NCBI GenBank assembly: GCA_963728355.1
Contig: CAVSJQ010000001.1
Span: 646,866 to 710,865 of the forward strand
DNA from: Sva-07 sp963728355
GTDB taxonomy: Bacteria > Actinomycetota > Acidimicrobiia > Acidimicrobiales > Ilumatobacteraceae
Direction of reading: 5' to 3'
DNA length: 64,000 nt
This document shows positions 26,479 to 34,516 of this stretch, piece by piece. The position numbers were made by a program, and so were the translations under genes. The notes under the pieces were generated by a model. It did no database searches. It saw only the letters and a list, made by a program, of their open reading frames with translations, and was not told where the DNA came from. Numbering within the stretch: position 1 is the stretch's first letter; every line of letters begins with the position of its first letter.

Positions 26479-27147
26479 TCAGTCTGCGTTCACCGGCGCT
26501 GCGCCGGGCAGTCGCAGCAGGTAGCAGTCGTGGCGTCCGGAGCGCTGCACCCCGACGTCGGCACCGGCGAGTTCGGCCGTCCTCCTCGCGACGTACAGGT
26601 CGAGCCCGTCCTCGAGGGTCGCGGATCGGAATTCCACGGATCCGCTGGGCCGCTCGCGCTCTGCGGTGAAGATGACGTCGATGAACTTGTCGTCGGTGCG
26701 CAGCGCCCATGCGTTCACGGCCCCGTCGACGTCGATGCCGTCGAATCGACCGAGTAGACCGGCGATGACCTGATCGACCACGATCGGGTCGGTGTAGACC
26801 GACAACACCTCCGAGGAACCATCATGCTGGACCGGGCAGCACAGTGGCCGAGCCCGGTCCTGGCCCGACCCCGCGATCAGCTCACCGATGTCGACCTCAC
26901 GACAGGTCGCCGTCACCTCTCCGCGAGTGAGCCGGTCGAGCCTCGTGAGGTCGTCGACGAACGACATCAGTTTCTCGGCGTTGGCCTCGATCGCGTCGAG
27001 GCTGCGTCGTCGGGTCGCCTCGTCGATGCTGGCGATTTTCAGGAGTTCGACCTGGTGCAGCACCGCACTCACCTCCTGGCGGAGTTCGTGTGCGAGCAGA
27101 CCGATGTCGGCGTCCCACGACTCCTCGGACTTCGACTGAATGCTCAT
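26479..27147 (-). CDS. Minimal histidine kinase-like protein with degenerate ATPase domain
   Basis: A 222-residue soluble protein with no input domain. The dimerisation helix carries LLAHELRQEV with His20. A second helix follows (about 50-75), then a region in the place of the HATPase domain. The N-box Asn motif and the glycine-rich G boxes are not recognisable; the stretch VIAGLLGRFDG stands where the N box should be. It may be a phosphotransfer or sequestering protein rather than an active kinase. It is head-to-head with the sigma factor gene. Confidence 0.65.
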   Translation of the reverse strand: MSIQSKSEESWDADIGLLAHELRQEVSAVLHQVELLKIASIDEATRRRSLDAIEANAEKLMSFVDDLTRLDRLTRGEVTATCREVDIGELIAGSGQDRARPLCCPVQHDGSSEVLSVYTDPIVVDQVIAGLLGRFDGIDVDGAVNAWALRTDDKFIDVIFTAERERPSGSVEFRSATLEDGLDLYVARRTAELAGADVGVQRSGRHDCYLLRLPGAAPVNAD

Positions 27148-27399
27148 CGCAACGCTCCCGGCACTGCTCGTCGTGCCCCCCTCGGAGAGTGGCTTCGAAT
27201 TTGATCGTGATCGAACATCTGGATACCCGCCGAGGCGGACGCTGAGTCACGTCCTTCACTGCTCGGGGTCAGGCTAACCCCAGTCGTGGGGGTACGAATG
27301 AATGGCGCGGGACGTAGCTTCGGTTTCTGGGGGCGGGGCCGAACAGCAACCCGGGACCGGACTTCTGGTGCTGGGTCATCTCGAGTTTGGAGACCTCGC

Positions 27400-28137
27400 G
27401 TGACCGAAATCCGAAACGACACCGACGATCTCACTCCACTGTTCGATCGCTACCGCACGAGCAGAGACCGAGGGATGCGCAACGAGTTGGTCCGCCGCCA
27501 CGTCTGGCTGGCGGAGCGATGTGCTCGGCAATATCGCGACCGCGGTGAACCGCTCGACGATCTCGTGCAGGTGGCGTGCCTCGGGCTGGTGAAGTCCGTC
27601 GAGCGCTACGACCCAGCGCGTGGGCCGTTCGTCGCGTTTGCGAACCCGACGATCATGGGTGAGCTGAAGCGGCACTTCCGCGATGCGACGTGGGCGGTCG
27701 CGGTGCCGCGTCGCCCCAAGGAGCTCCGCACCCGCGTCAGCACGGCGAACGAAGCGTTGCGCCACCGGCTGGAGCGTTCACCGACGGTCGACGAACTCGC
27801 CGAGTTCGCGAACCTTCCCAAGGAGCACGTCATCGAGGCGTTGGAGGCCGAACGCGTGTATCGACCGATCGGTCTGGAGGTCTCCGGGCGTTCGTTCGAA
27901 CCGGCGATGCGGACCGAACCGGACACACGGGAGACGTCGCTGCTCGCCCGCGACCTGATGGCCCGACTGGACGACTGCGAACGCGAGATCGTGTATCTCA
28001 CCTACTTCGAAGGCTGGACGCAGCGCGAGATCGGTGTACGTCTGGGGCTCGGACAGGTACAGGTCTCTCGCCGACTCCGGACGGCGCTGGGCCGTCTGCG
28101 GGCGGCGCTGGACACCGCCCGGACCACCGCAGCGTGA
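27400..28137 (+). CDS. RNA polymerase sigma factor, SigB/SigF/SigG family
   Basis: From GTG 27400 the protein has 245 residues. Region 2 includes DDLVQVACLGLVKSVERYDPARG and FVAFANPTIMGELKRHFRD. Region 3 follows with the RSPTVDELAEFANLP helix, and region 4 contains TYFEGWTQREIGVRLGLGQVQVSRRL. This is the stress/sporulation sigma-B class. The frame is open back to ATG 27286, but that extension is low-complexity and unlike the family. Three promoters of the matching consensus lie in the window. No RsbW-type anti-sigma gene is recognisable nearby. Confidence 0.9.
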   Translation: MTEIRNDTDDLTPLFDRYRTSRDRGMRNELVRRHVWLAERCARQYRDRGEPLDDLVQVACLGLVKSVERYDPARGPFVAFANPTIMGELKRHFRDATWAVAVPRRPKELRTRVSTANEALRHRLERSPTVDELAEFANLPKEHVIEALEAERVYRPIGLEVSGRSFEPAMRTEPDTRETSLLARDLMARLDDCEREIVYLTYFEGWTQREIGVRLGLGQVQVSRRLRTALGRLRAALDTARTTAA

Positions 28138-28168
28138 TCCGACGCGAGTCGGACGGAGGCGCTGCAGG

Positions 28169-28609
28169 TCAGCTCGACGGCTCGCCGACGCCGTACTCCT
28201 CGCCGAGCGCCGGCGACACGTAGCGCTCGCCTCGCCGACCAGCGGCGATCCCGGCTCGCAGATCAGCAGGGTGACCCTTGACGACGTAGGCGCTGGCGCC
28301 GGCCTCGAACGAACGACGCACGTACGCCGGCTCGGTGTGCCCCGACACGACGACGCACGTCGTCGCCGGCCACAAGCTGCGCACACGATCGATCAACCAG
28401 ATCCCGTTCTCGCCGGGGATCGACAGGTCGACGATCACCAGGTCGACCTCATCGGCCGTCATCTCGTCGACGGCGGCCGCACTGTCGTCGGCGACCCACG
28501 CCACGGTGATGCCGGAGATCAACGCGATCGTCGCCTGCAGTGCCTCGCGGTACCGCACATGGTCTTCGACGATGCCCACACGAAAGATGTCCAGTTCGGT
28601 GTCAACCAT
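28169..28609 (-). CDS. Stand-alone receiver domain response regulator
   Basis: A 146-residue single receiver: acidic pair in VGIVEDH, phospho-acceptor Asp61 in LVIVDLSIPGENG, Ser/Thr in VVSGH and Lys in YVVKGH. There is no output domain, only a short tail, so it should work through protein contacts as CheY-like proteins do. Its first eight bases overlap the end of the large CheB-CheR-kinase gene, so the kinase and receiver are very likely a cognate pair made from one transcript. It converges with the sigma factor gene. Confidence 0.86.
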   Translation of the reverse strand: MVDTELDIFRVGIVEDHVRYREALQATIALISGITVAWVADDSAAAVDEMTADEVDLVIVDLSIPGENGIWLIDRVRSLWPATTCVVVSGHTEPAYVRRSFEAGASAYVVKGHPADLRAGIAAGRRGERYVSPALGEEYGVGEPSS

Positions 28610-31600
28610 CTGCAGCCTCCTGGTTCGTTTGCGTGGGCACCTGCACGCGGACCTTGGTCCCGTCGTCGGGAATCGATTCGATCGAGAGCGACCCGCCCAC
28701 GACATTCAACCGTTGACGCAGCGTTGCCAACCCGAGCCCGGGGGGCGACGGATCGTTGAACACCTTCTCCGCGTCGAATCCTCTGCCACCGTCGGAGACG
28801 TTGACATCGAGCGCGCCGTCGAGGATCGTGACGTCGACCGCGGCATGGCGTACATCGGCGTGCTTGATCACGTTGAAGAGCAGTTCTCGGATCGTCTGGT
28901 GTACGACGACGCGGATCGTGCGTTCCTGCACCCGCAGTGGCGACTGGATCGACAGATCGACCTGCAGCCCGTGGACCTCGGCCATCTGCGAGACGAGTGC
29001 ACGAATGGTCTCGGCCAGGTCGTCGTCGTCGAGCGACGGCGGTGCCAGCTCCACGGTGAGGTGCCTGGTCTTCTCGATCGATTCGGTGATGTACCGATTT
29101 GTCTCGTCGACGTGGGCGTCGAGATCGCCGAGCCGACCCTCGGTCACGTCCTCGCGGAGCAGTTCGAGACGCATCTGCGCACCGAACAGCAACTGCTGCA
29201 CGTCGTCGTGCAGCATGTCGGCGATGCGGCGCCGTTCCGCGTGCTCTGCGCGGACGAGGTCCGAGGCGAGCGTGCGGAGTTGCGCCTCGTTCTCCGTCAG
29301 TTCCGAGGTGGCCTCGCGCACCCTCGCCTCGAGCGTCTGGTTCATGTCGCGCAGCTGCGCCTCGGTGCGCAGCCGGAGTTCCGCGACGGCGAGGTAGTCG
29401 ACGATGGTGCGGATCAGTTCGATCGACTCGCGCTCGAAGTCGACCGGTCCGCGGGTTGCGAACGCAAGCGCCCCCACCACCTCGTCGGCGGCGATCAGCG
29501 GGAAGCAGCCGTAGGCGGTGAGGCCTTCTCGCCGCTCGAGTTCGCGGTCGGGTCCCGTCGTCTGGGCGAGGTCGGTGTGCACCGCCGGTGCGCCGGTCTC
29601 GAACGCTCGTGCGCAGTACGCCGGTCCGATGTCGGCGCCAGCGGCCGACCAGTCGGCATTGCCCTGGATCCGGCGAGCGGTTCCGGCGTCGTCGATCTCG
29701 AATCGCTCGTAGATCTCGAGGCCGAGCACCTCGGACATCTCGGAGAACAGTGCGGTGAGCAGCTCGTCGGGTGCCGATCCGCGCAGCAGCGCTGCAGCAG
29801 CATCTGCGAGCAGCGTGAGCCGTCTCGTGCGCTCGGCCAGCTTCCGCATCACCCGCACATCGGCGGTGACGTCGCGAATCGTCCCCCGACGGGTCGCGGT
29901 TGCGTCTTCGGCGTCGACGTGGCTGGCGTTGAGCTGGACGTGGACCAATTTGGCCGGGCCGGTCAACTCGAACGCCAGGTCACGCTCCTGCCCAGCGCGG
30001 ACGTAGTCCCACCAACGTTGCCGATCGTTCTCATCGAGCCGTTCTGCGACCACCTCGGCGAACGGACCGTCGTCGGGCGACGCCACCAGGATCTCGAAGG
30101 CACGGGCGTCGCCGCTCGACGCACCGGTGTGCTCGTCCCACCACCAGGTCCCCATCTCGGCACTGTCGAGCGCCATGCGCAGCCCGCGTTCGCTCGTCCG
30201 CAGCGACGACTCCGCCTGCCATCGCCGCGTGATGTCGACGAAGGTGATCACGACCCCTTCGATGCGGTCGTCCGACGTCCGGTACGGAAGGATCCGGGTG
30301 AGCAGCCAGCGGCCGTCGTCGCTGAGCACCTCGTATTCGATCGGTACCAGGCGTTCGAGCACGAGTCGAGCGTCGGCCACCAGCTGATGCCCGCCGAGCC
30401 GGTTGGTGAAGTCGGTGAGCGGCCGGCCCCGGTCGTCGTGGACGATGTTGAAGATCTCGGTGATCGGGGGCGTGAACCGAACGATGCGTAGCTGACGGTC
30501 GAGGAAGAGCGTGGCGATGTCGGTCGCCGTCAACAGGTTCTGCAGGTCGCTCGACAACATTCCCAGTTCTTCGACCTTGTGTCGGTTCTCCTGGTTCAGT
30601 GTGGCCAGCTCTTCGTTCGTCGACTGCAGCTCCTCTTTCGAGGTCTCGAGCTCCTCCAACGTCGAACGAAGCTCCTCGTTCGTCGACTGCAACTCTTCGT
30701 TGGAGGCCCTCATCTCCTCCTGGCTCACCTCGTACTGTTCGATCACCGTCTCGAGCCGGCGATTGGCTTCCTCCAGTTGCTCGCCGACGTCGTTCGCCGC
30801 ATCCCCTGCGCCCGACTGCTCCGAGGTCGCAGCGGGCACCACCGGTTCGAACATGACCAGGACGACGTCGTCGCCGTCGACGGGAACCGCACGGACCAGC
30901 ACGGTGTGCGGCGCTCCACCGACCATCAACGTGACCGGTCGCCCGACGACCACCGCGTGTTCGTTCCGTGCGGCGTACACCGCCGAGCGCATCTCGAGCC
31001 GCAACGCGTCGGCGACGAGCTGGAACGCATCGCTCGTCGGTGGACCACCGGGATGCGACAGATACTGGCCGACGCGCGACGAGAACTGCACCACGCGGTT
31101 GTTGCCGTCGAGCAGCATGCTGGGCGGTCCGTAGCGCTCGAGCAGCGAACGGTGGAGTCGCTCGTAGCCGACTTCTGGGGGCTCCGGCGTCCGACCGGCT
31201 CTGGCGGTGCTCGTTCGCAACGATGCACCACGGAACGCCGCTGGCGGCGGTTCGCTCGTCGAGACGTCGCGCCGTTCGAAGAACCCACGCTTCTTGTCGA
31301 TGACGCTGAAGAGATCGGGGCGGTCGAGCGTCTCGGACGTCCCGAGGAACAGCACTCCCCCCGGCTCGAGCGAGTAGTGGAACAGGGCGATCGCATCGCG
31401 CTGCACGTCACGCTTCAGGTAGATCAACAAGTTCCGGCAGGAGATGAGGTCGGTGTGCGAAAACGGCGGATCGCTCAGGAGGTCGTGCTTCGCGAACACG
31501 ACCGCTTCGCGGACGTCGCGGTTGATCACGTAGTCGTCACCCTCGCGTGTGAAGTAGCGCCGGAGCCGCTCCGGCGACACGTCGGACTCGATCGTGGACG

Positions 31601-32696
31601 GATACACGCCGTGCCGCGCCCGCTCGAGCGAGGCGTCGTGGAGGTCGCTGGCGAAGATCTGGATGTGCGGGGCATCCGACAGGGTCTCGGCGTGTTCGAG
31701 CAGCAGCATCGCGATGCTGTACGGCTCGTCGCCGGTCGAACACCCGACCGACCACACCCGGACACTGTCGCCGAGCCCTTTGCCGCGGAAGAGTCGTGGG
31801 ACGATCGTCCGCTGCAGCTCTTCGAAGACCGCAGGGTCACGGAAGAAGTTGGTGACCGGGATCAGCAGGTCGTTGAACAGCATCTCCGCCTCGTCGGGTG
31901 AACTCCGCACGAGCTGCGCGTAATCCTCCAGACCCGTCAGCCGATGCAGTTGTGTCCGTCGCTGCATCCTGCGCAGGATCGTCGACTCCTTGTACCCCGA
32001 CAGATCGTGGCCGCACCGTTCGTTCACCAGCTCGAGGATGTCGCTCATCGCCGAACGTGTCCGGTCGGTGGCGGTGGCGCCCTCGGCGATCGCGGCGAGG
32101 TCGGCTCCTGCGTACTCGGCCAGGTCCGCGAGGCGGGTGACCATCTCGGCCAGCGGGAGCACCAGATCGACGGAGTCGGCGCGGATGGCACTTCTGGGCA
32201 TGCCGTCGTATTCGGCCTCGGCCGGGTCCTGGGCGATCGTCAGCCCGCCGTGCGCCCGGATCCTCGACAGACCGATCGTGCCGTCCGAACCGGTTCCGCT
32301 CAGCACGATCCCGATCGAGTGTCCGTCGTGGACCTCGGCGAGCGTCCGGAAGAAATGATCGATGGAGTGGCGACGATCGATTTTCTGCTCCAGCTCGGTG
32401 ACTCGCAGGTGACTGTCGAGCGCGGACAGATTCCGGTTCGGGGGGATGACGTAGACGTGATTCTTCTCGAGGGGCACCATCTCGGACACCTGTTGGATCG
32501 GCATGCTCGAATGAGCCTGCAGGAGGTCGGCGAGATGGCTCTCGTGGTCGGGTGCCAGATGCATCACGATCACGAACGCCAGGCCGGTGTCACCCGGCAT
32601 CGTCCGCAGCAATTCGCGCAGCGCTCCGAGACCGCCCGCGGACGCGCCGATGCCGACCACGGTGACCGGTTCGTGCACCGACGGCTCGCTGCTCAT
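28602..32696 (-). CDS. CheB-CheR-PAS-GAF-histidine kinase fusion
   Basis: A 1364-residue multidomain sensor. The CheB methylesterase domain (about 8-195) keeps Ser19 in GASAGG, His46 and Asp138. The CheR methyltransferase domain (about 215-475) shows the SAM site SVGCSTGDEPYS and the SCRNLLIYL motif. A Glu/Leu coiled coil (about 638-720) contains three repeats of the form ELQSTNEEL. PAS domains follow (about 722-825 and 838-945), then a GAF domain (about 960-1110). The NarL-type kinase core has His1163 in MLHDDVQ and a HATPase ending LGLATLRQRL. No transmembrane segment is evident, so it is probably cytoplasmic. It overlaps its receiver gene by eight bases. Confidence 0.9.
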   Translation of the reverse strand: MSSEPSVHEPVTVVGIGASAGGLGALRELLRTMPGDTGLAFVIVMHLAPDHESHLADLLQAHSSMPIQQVSEMVPLEKNHVYVIPPNRNLSALDSHLRVTELEQKIDRRHSIDHFFRTLAEVHDGHSIGIVLSGTGSDGTIGLSRIRAHGGLTIAQDPAEAEYDGMPRSAIRADSVDLVLPLAEMVTRLADLAEYAGADLAAIAEGATATDRTRSAMSDILELVNERCGHDLSGYKESTILRRMQRRTQLHRLTGLEDYAQLVRSSPDEAEMLFNDLLIPVTNFFRDPAVFEELQRTIVPRLFRGKGLGDSVRVWSVGCSTGDEPYSIAMLLLEHAETLSDAPHIQIFASDLHDASLERARHGVYPSTIESDVSPERLRRYFTREGDDYVINRDVREAVVFAKHDLLSDPPFSHTDLISCRNLLIYLKRDVQRDAIALFHYSLEPGGVLFLGTSETLDRPDLFSVIDKKRGFFERRDVSTSEPPPAAFRGASLRTSTARAGRTPEPPEVGYERLHRSLLERYGPPSMLLDGNNRVVQFSSRVGQYLSHPGGPPTSDAFQLVADALRLEMRSAVYAARNEHAVVVGRPVTLMVGGAPHTVLVRAVPVDGDDVVLVMFEPVVPAATSEQSGAGDAANDVGEQLEEANRRLETVIEQYEVSQEEMRASNEELQSTNEELRSTLEELETSKEELQSTNEELATLNQENRHKVEELGMLSSDLQNLLTATDIATLFLDRQLRIVRFTPPITEIFNIVHDDRGRPLTDFTNRLGGHQLVADARLVLERLVPIEYEVLSDDGRWLLTRILPYRTSDDRIEGVVITFVDITRRWQAESSLRTSERGLRMALDSAEMGTWWWDEHTGASSGDARAFEILVASPDDGPFAEVVAERLDENDRQRWWDYVRAGQERDLAFELTGPAKLVHVQLNASHVDAEDATATRRGTIRDVTADVRVMRKLAERTRRLTLLADAAAALLRGSAPDELLTALFSEMSEVLGLEIYERFEIDDAGTARRIQGNADWSAAGADIGPAYCARAFETGAPAVHTDLAQTTGPDRELERREGLTAYGCFPLIAADEVVGALAFATRGPVDFERESIELIRTIVDYLAVAELRLRTEAQLRDMNQTLEARVREATSELTENEAQLRTLASDLVRAEHAERRRIADMLHDDVQQLLFGAQMRLELLREDVTEGRLGDLDAHVDETNRYITESIEKTRHLTVELAPPSLDDDDLAETIRALVSQMAEVHGLQVDLSIQSPLRVQERTIRVVVHQTIRELLFNVIKHADVRHAAVDVTILDGALDVNVSDGGRGFDAEKVFNDPSPPGLGLATLRQRLNVVGGSLSIESIPDDGTKVRVQVPTQTNQEAADG

Positions 32697-32770
32697 CGGT
32701 GCCAGTCTGCCACTCCCCGACATCGACGTCGCCCCCGCGACGTGGCGGCAGAGCTGCGACTCGAGCCGAC

Positions 32771-32796
32771 GTTTCCGACGGGGACGCTCGGGGTAC
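32771..32796 (+). promoter_or_regulatory. Sigma-B/F-type promoter of the small acidic protein gene
   Basis: GTTTCC (32771-32776) and GGGTAC (32791-32796) are separated by 14 nt. The start codon of the acidic protein is 65 bases downstream of the -10 end. The site lies in the divergent region behind the CheB-CheR-kinase start. Confidence 0.65.
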
Positions 32797-32860
32797 TCGG
32801 GGGCACCGCACACCCGACCGGACCGCCGCGTCGGCGCCGGTCGCCGCCGAGAGGAGTGCC

Positions 32861-33199
32861 ATGCAACCCGAAGATCAACCCCGGGGCACCGACAGCCGGG
32901 TCGAGGACTGGTTCGGCCAGAGCGTCGAACGTGACGCCGAGTTGGCCGACGAGCTGACCGAGCAGGAGGGCCTCGACGACAAGGAGGCCCGGCGACGTTT
33001 CGAGCAGGAGGCCGCCGGTGAGTCCGAGCAGGACGCCCGCCACGGTGAACGGATCGACCCGGACCAGGGTCGATCCGCCTACACGGGCGGCGAGTCTGGC
33101 GGCTCGGGACCGAGCGAGCGGGCGCGCGAGCAGGATCCGCAGAGCCCCGGCGCGACGATCGACGAATCGGAGCCCGCCGAGCCGAACGAGCCCGGCTGA
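32861..33199 (+). CDS. Small acidic, probably disordered protein
   Basis: A 112-residue protein with very few hydrophobic residues, rich in Glu, Asp, Gly, Ser and Arg. The only structured-looking part is residues 15-45, a helix-forming DWFGQSVERDAELADELTEQ. The rest resembles stress-induced hydrophilic proteins. A GAGGAG ribosome site lies seven bases before ATG 32861, and a sigma-B-type promoter lies upstream. I do not recognise a named family. Promoter and location suggest a general-stress role, as a hydrophilin-type protectant or a small adaptor. Confidence 0.65.
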   Translation: MQPEDQPRGTDSRVEDWFGQSVERDAELADELTEQEGLDDKEARRRFEQEAAGESEQDARHGERIDPDQGRSAYTGGESGGSGPSERAREQDPQSPGATIDESEPAEPNEPG

Positions 33200-33271
33200 C
33201 CGGAACGTCCCACCAGACCATGGCGCCTGACCACTCGCAGGCGTGACCGGCGATACGGCAGCTCCCGCACC

Positions 33272-33297
33272 GTTTCGCAGGCAGGTCTCCCGGGTAG
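33272..33297 (+). promoter_or_regulatory. Sigma-B/F-type promoter of the first hemerythrin gene
   Basis: GTTTCG (33272-33277) and GGGTAG (33292-33297) with a 14-nt spacer. The start codon is 36 bases after the -10 end, allowing a short leader with the AGGAAA ribosome site. Confidence 0.7.
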
Positions 33298-33333
33298 TCC
33301 GCGGTGAAGCCTTCGAGACGACAGGAAAACGCC

Positions 33334-33846
33334 ATGGACATCACCCAACTCATCCTCGATGACCACCACGAGCAGCGGAAGATGTTCGCGCTGCTCGACG
33401 ATGTCGACCGCGACGACACCGAAGCGCTGAACGCGATCTGGACCCGACTGCGAATCCTGCTCGAGGTGCACGCCGAAGCCGAGGAAGAACTCTTCTACCC
33501 GAAACTGCTGGACGTGGGCGAGGGCGCAACCGACGCCGATGACGCTGAAGAAGAGACCGAGGACGCGATCAGCGACCACAACGACATCCGCAAGGGGATC
33601 GCCGAGGCCGAGCGTCACGACGTCGGATCCCCCGGTTGGTGGCAGGGCATCGCGACGGCGCGTGAGGAGAACAGCACGCACATGGCCGAAGAGGAACGCC
33701 AGGCGCTCGCCGACTTCCGTCGCCATGTCGACGAGGCCGAACGCCACGACCTCGGAGTCTCCTTCGCCGCCTACGAAGCAGGCCACGCGTCGGGCGTCCG
33801 CTCGGAATCGAAGGATCCCGAGCGGTACATCGAACAGCACACCTGA
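33334..33846 (+). CDS. Hemerythrin domain protein
   Basis: A 170-residue four-helix-bundle protein. Candidate iron ligands are His in DDHHEQ (residues 10-11), the HAEAEEELFYP segment with its His and Glu, SDHNDI, and NSTHMAEEE. An acidic loop (about 68-80) connects helices 2 and 3. Bacterial hemerythrin-like proteins bind O2 or react with NO and peroxides through a di-iron centre. ATG 33334 with AGGAAA upstream is preferred over GTG 33304. A second hemerythrin gene follows 55 bp later, and a sigma-B-type promoter precedes this one. Confidence 0.88.
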   Translation: MDITQLILDDHHEQRKMFALLDDVDRDDTEALNAIWTRLRILLEVHAEAEEELFYPKLLDVGEGATDADDAEEETEDAISDHNDIRKGIAEAERHDVGSPGWWQGIATAREENSTHMAEEERQALADFRRHVDEAERHDLGVSFAAYEAGHASGVRSESKDPERYIEQHT

Positions 33847-33865
33847 TCGGACCTGTCGGTCTGGC

Positions 33866-33880
33866 GTCTGAAAGTCAGAC
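33866..33880. other. Short inverted repeat between the hemerythrin genes
   Basis: GTCTGA and TCAGAC with a 3-base loop. It may form a small hairpin that tunes expression of the second hemerythrin relative to the first. It is too weak and lacks a U-run, so it is not a clear terminator. Confidence 0.35.
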
Positions 33881-33901
33881 CCTGTGGGAACAGACGGGTC
33901 C

Positions 33902-34435
33902 ATGCCAGACATCACCACCGCCATCGAGAACGACCACCGCGAGGTCGAGCGCCTGTTCGACGCCTACCGGGCCGGACCGACTGCCGAGCAGCAGGACGTC
34001 GTCGACCAGATCCGGGTGATGCTGGCGCAGCACGCTGCGGCGGAGGAGATCCTGCTCTATCCGACGCTCCGTCGGACCGCCGAGAACGGCGACACTCTCG
34101 CCGACCATTCCATCGACGAGCACCAGGAGATCAAGCGCTTGTTGTCCGAGCTCGATGATCTGTCCGCCGACGACCCGGCGCAGAGTTCGACGCTCGCCGA
34201 GTTGGAGCGTGCCGTCGCCGAGCACGTGCGCGAGGAGGAGTCCGACGTGCTGCCGGCGTTGGAGGGGCGCGCGGACCCGGAGCGTCGTCAGCGACTGGGA
34301 GAACTCTTCGAGGACATCAAGCCGCTGCTGCCGACCCGCCCCCACCCAGGGGTACCGGGGACCGCCTCCGCGCAACTCCTCGCCGGGCCACTGGCCAGCG
34401 TCGCCGACCGCATCCGCGACTTCGTCGGGCGCTGA
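33902..34435 (+). CDS. Hemerythrin domain protein
   Basis: A 177-residue relative of the preceding gene product. It has ENDHREVERLFDAY in helix 1, QHAAAEEILLYPTL in helix 2, DEHQEIKRLLSEL in helix 3 and EHVREEESDVLPAL in helix 4, giving a full set of His and acidic ligands. The C-terminal 40 residues (RPHPGVPGTAS onward) are typical of the actinobacterial subgroup. ATG 33902 is preferred to GTG 33884. It is probably cotranscribed with the first hemerythrin under stress control. Confidence 0.87.
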   Translation: MPDITTAIENDHREVERLFDAYRAGPTAEQQDVVDQIRVMLAQHAAAEEILLYPTLRRTAENGDTLADHSIDEHQEIKRLLSELDDLSADDPAQSSTLAELERAVAEHVREEESDVLPALEGRADPERRQRLGELFEDIKPLLPTRPHPGVPGTASAQLLAGPLASVADRIRDFVGR

Positions 34436-34516
34436 CAGTCCGACCACCGGGCGGCGTCGCACACGGTCGCCGAGATCCGAGCACGCAGCGCAACGCTGCG
34501 CCATAGAGTTCCGCCG

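Noticed and set aside
27286..27399. N-terminal extension of the sigma factor from ATG 27286
   Set aside because: The extra 38 residues are Gly/Arg/Trp low-complexity and unlike sigma factors. GTG 27400 starts the family sequence directly.
33866..33880. Short hairpin between hemerythrin genes as a terminator
   Set aside because: The stem is only 6 bp and no U-run follows, so I listed it only as an inverted repeat.
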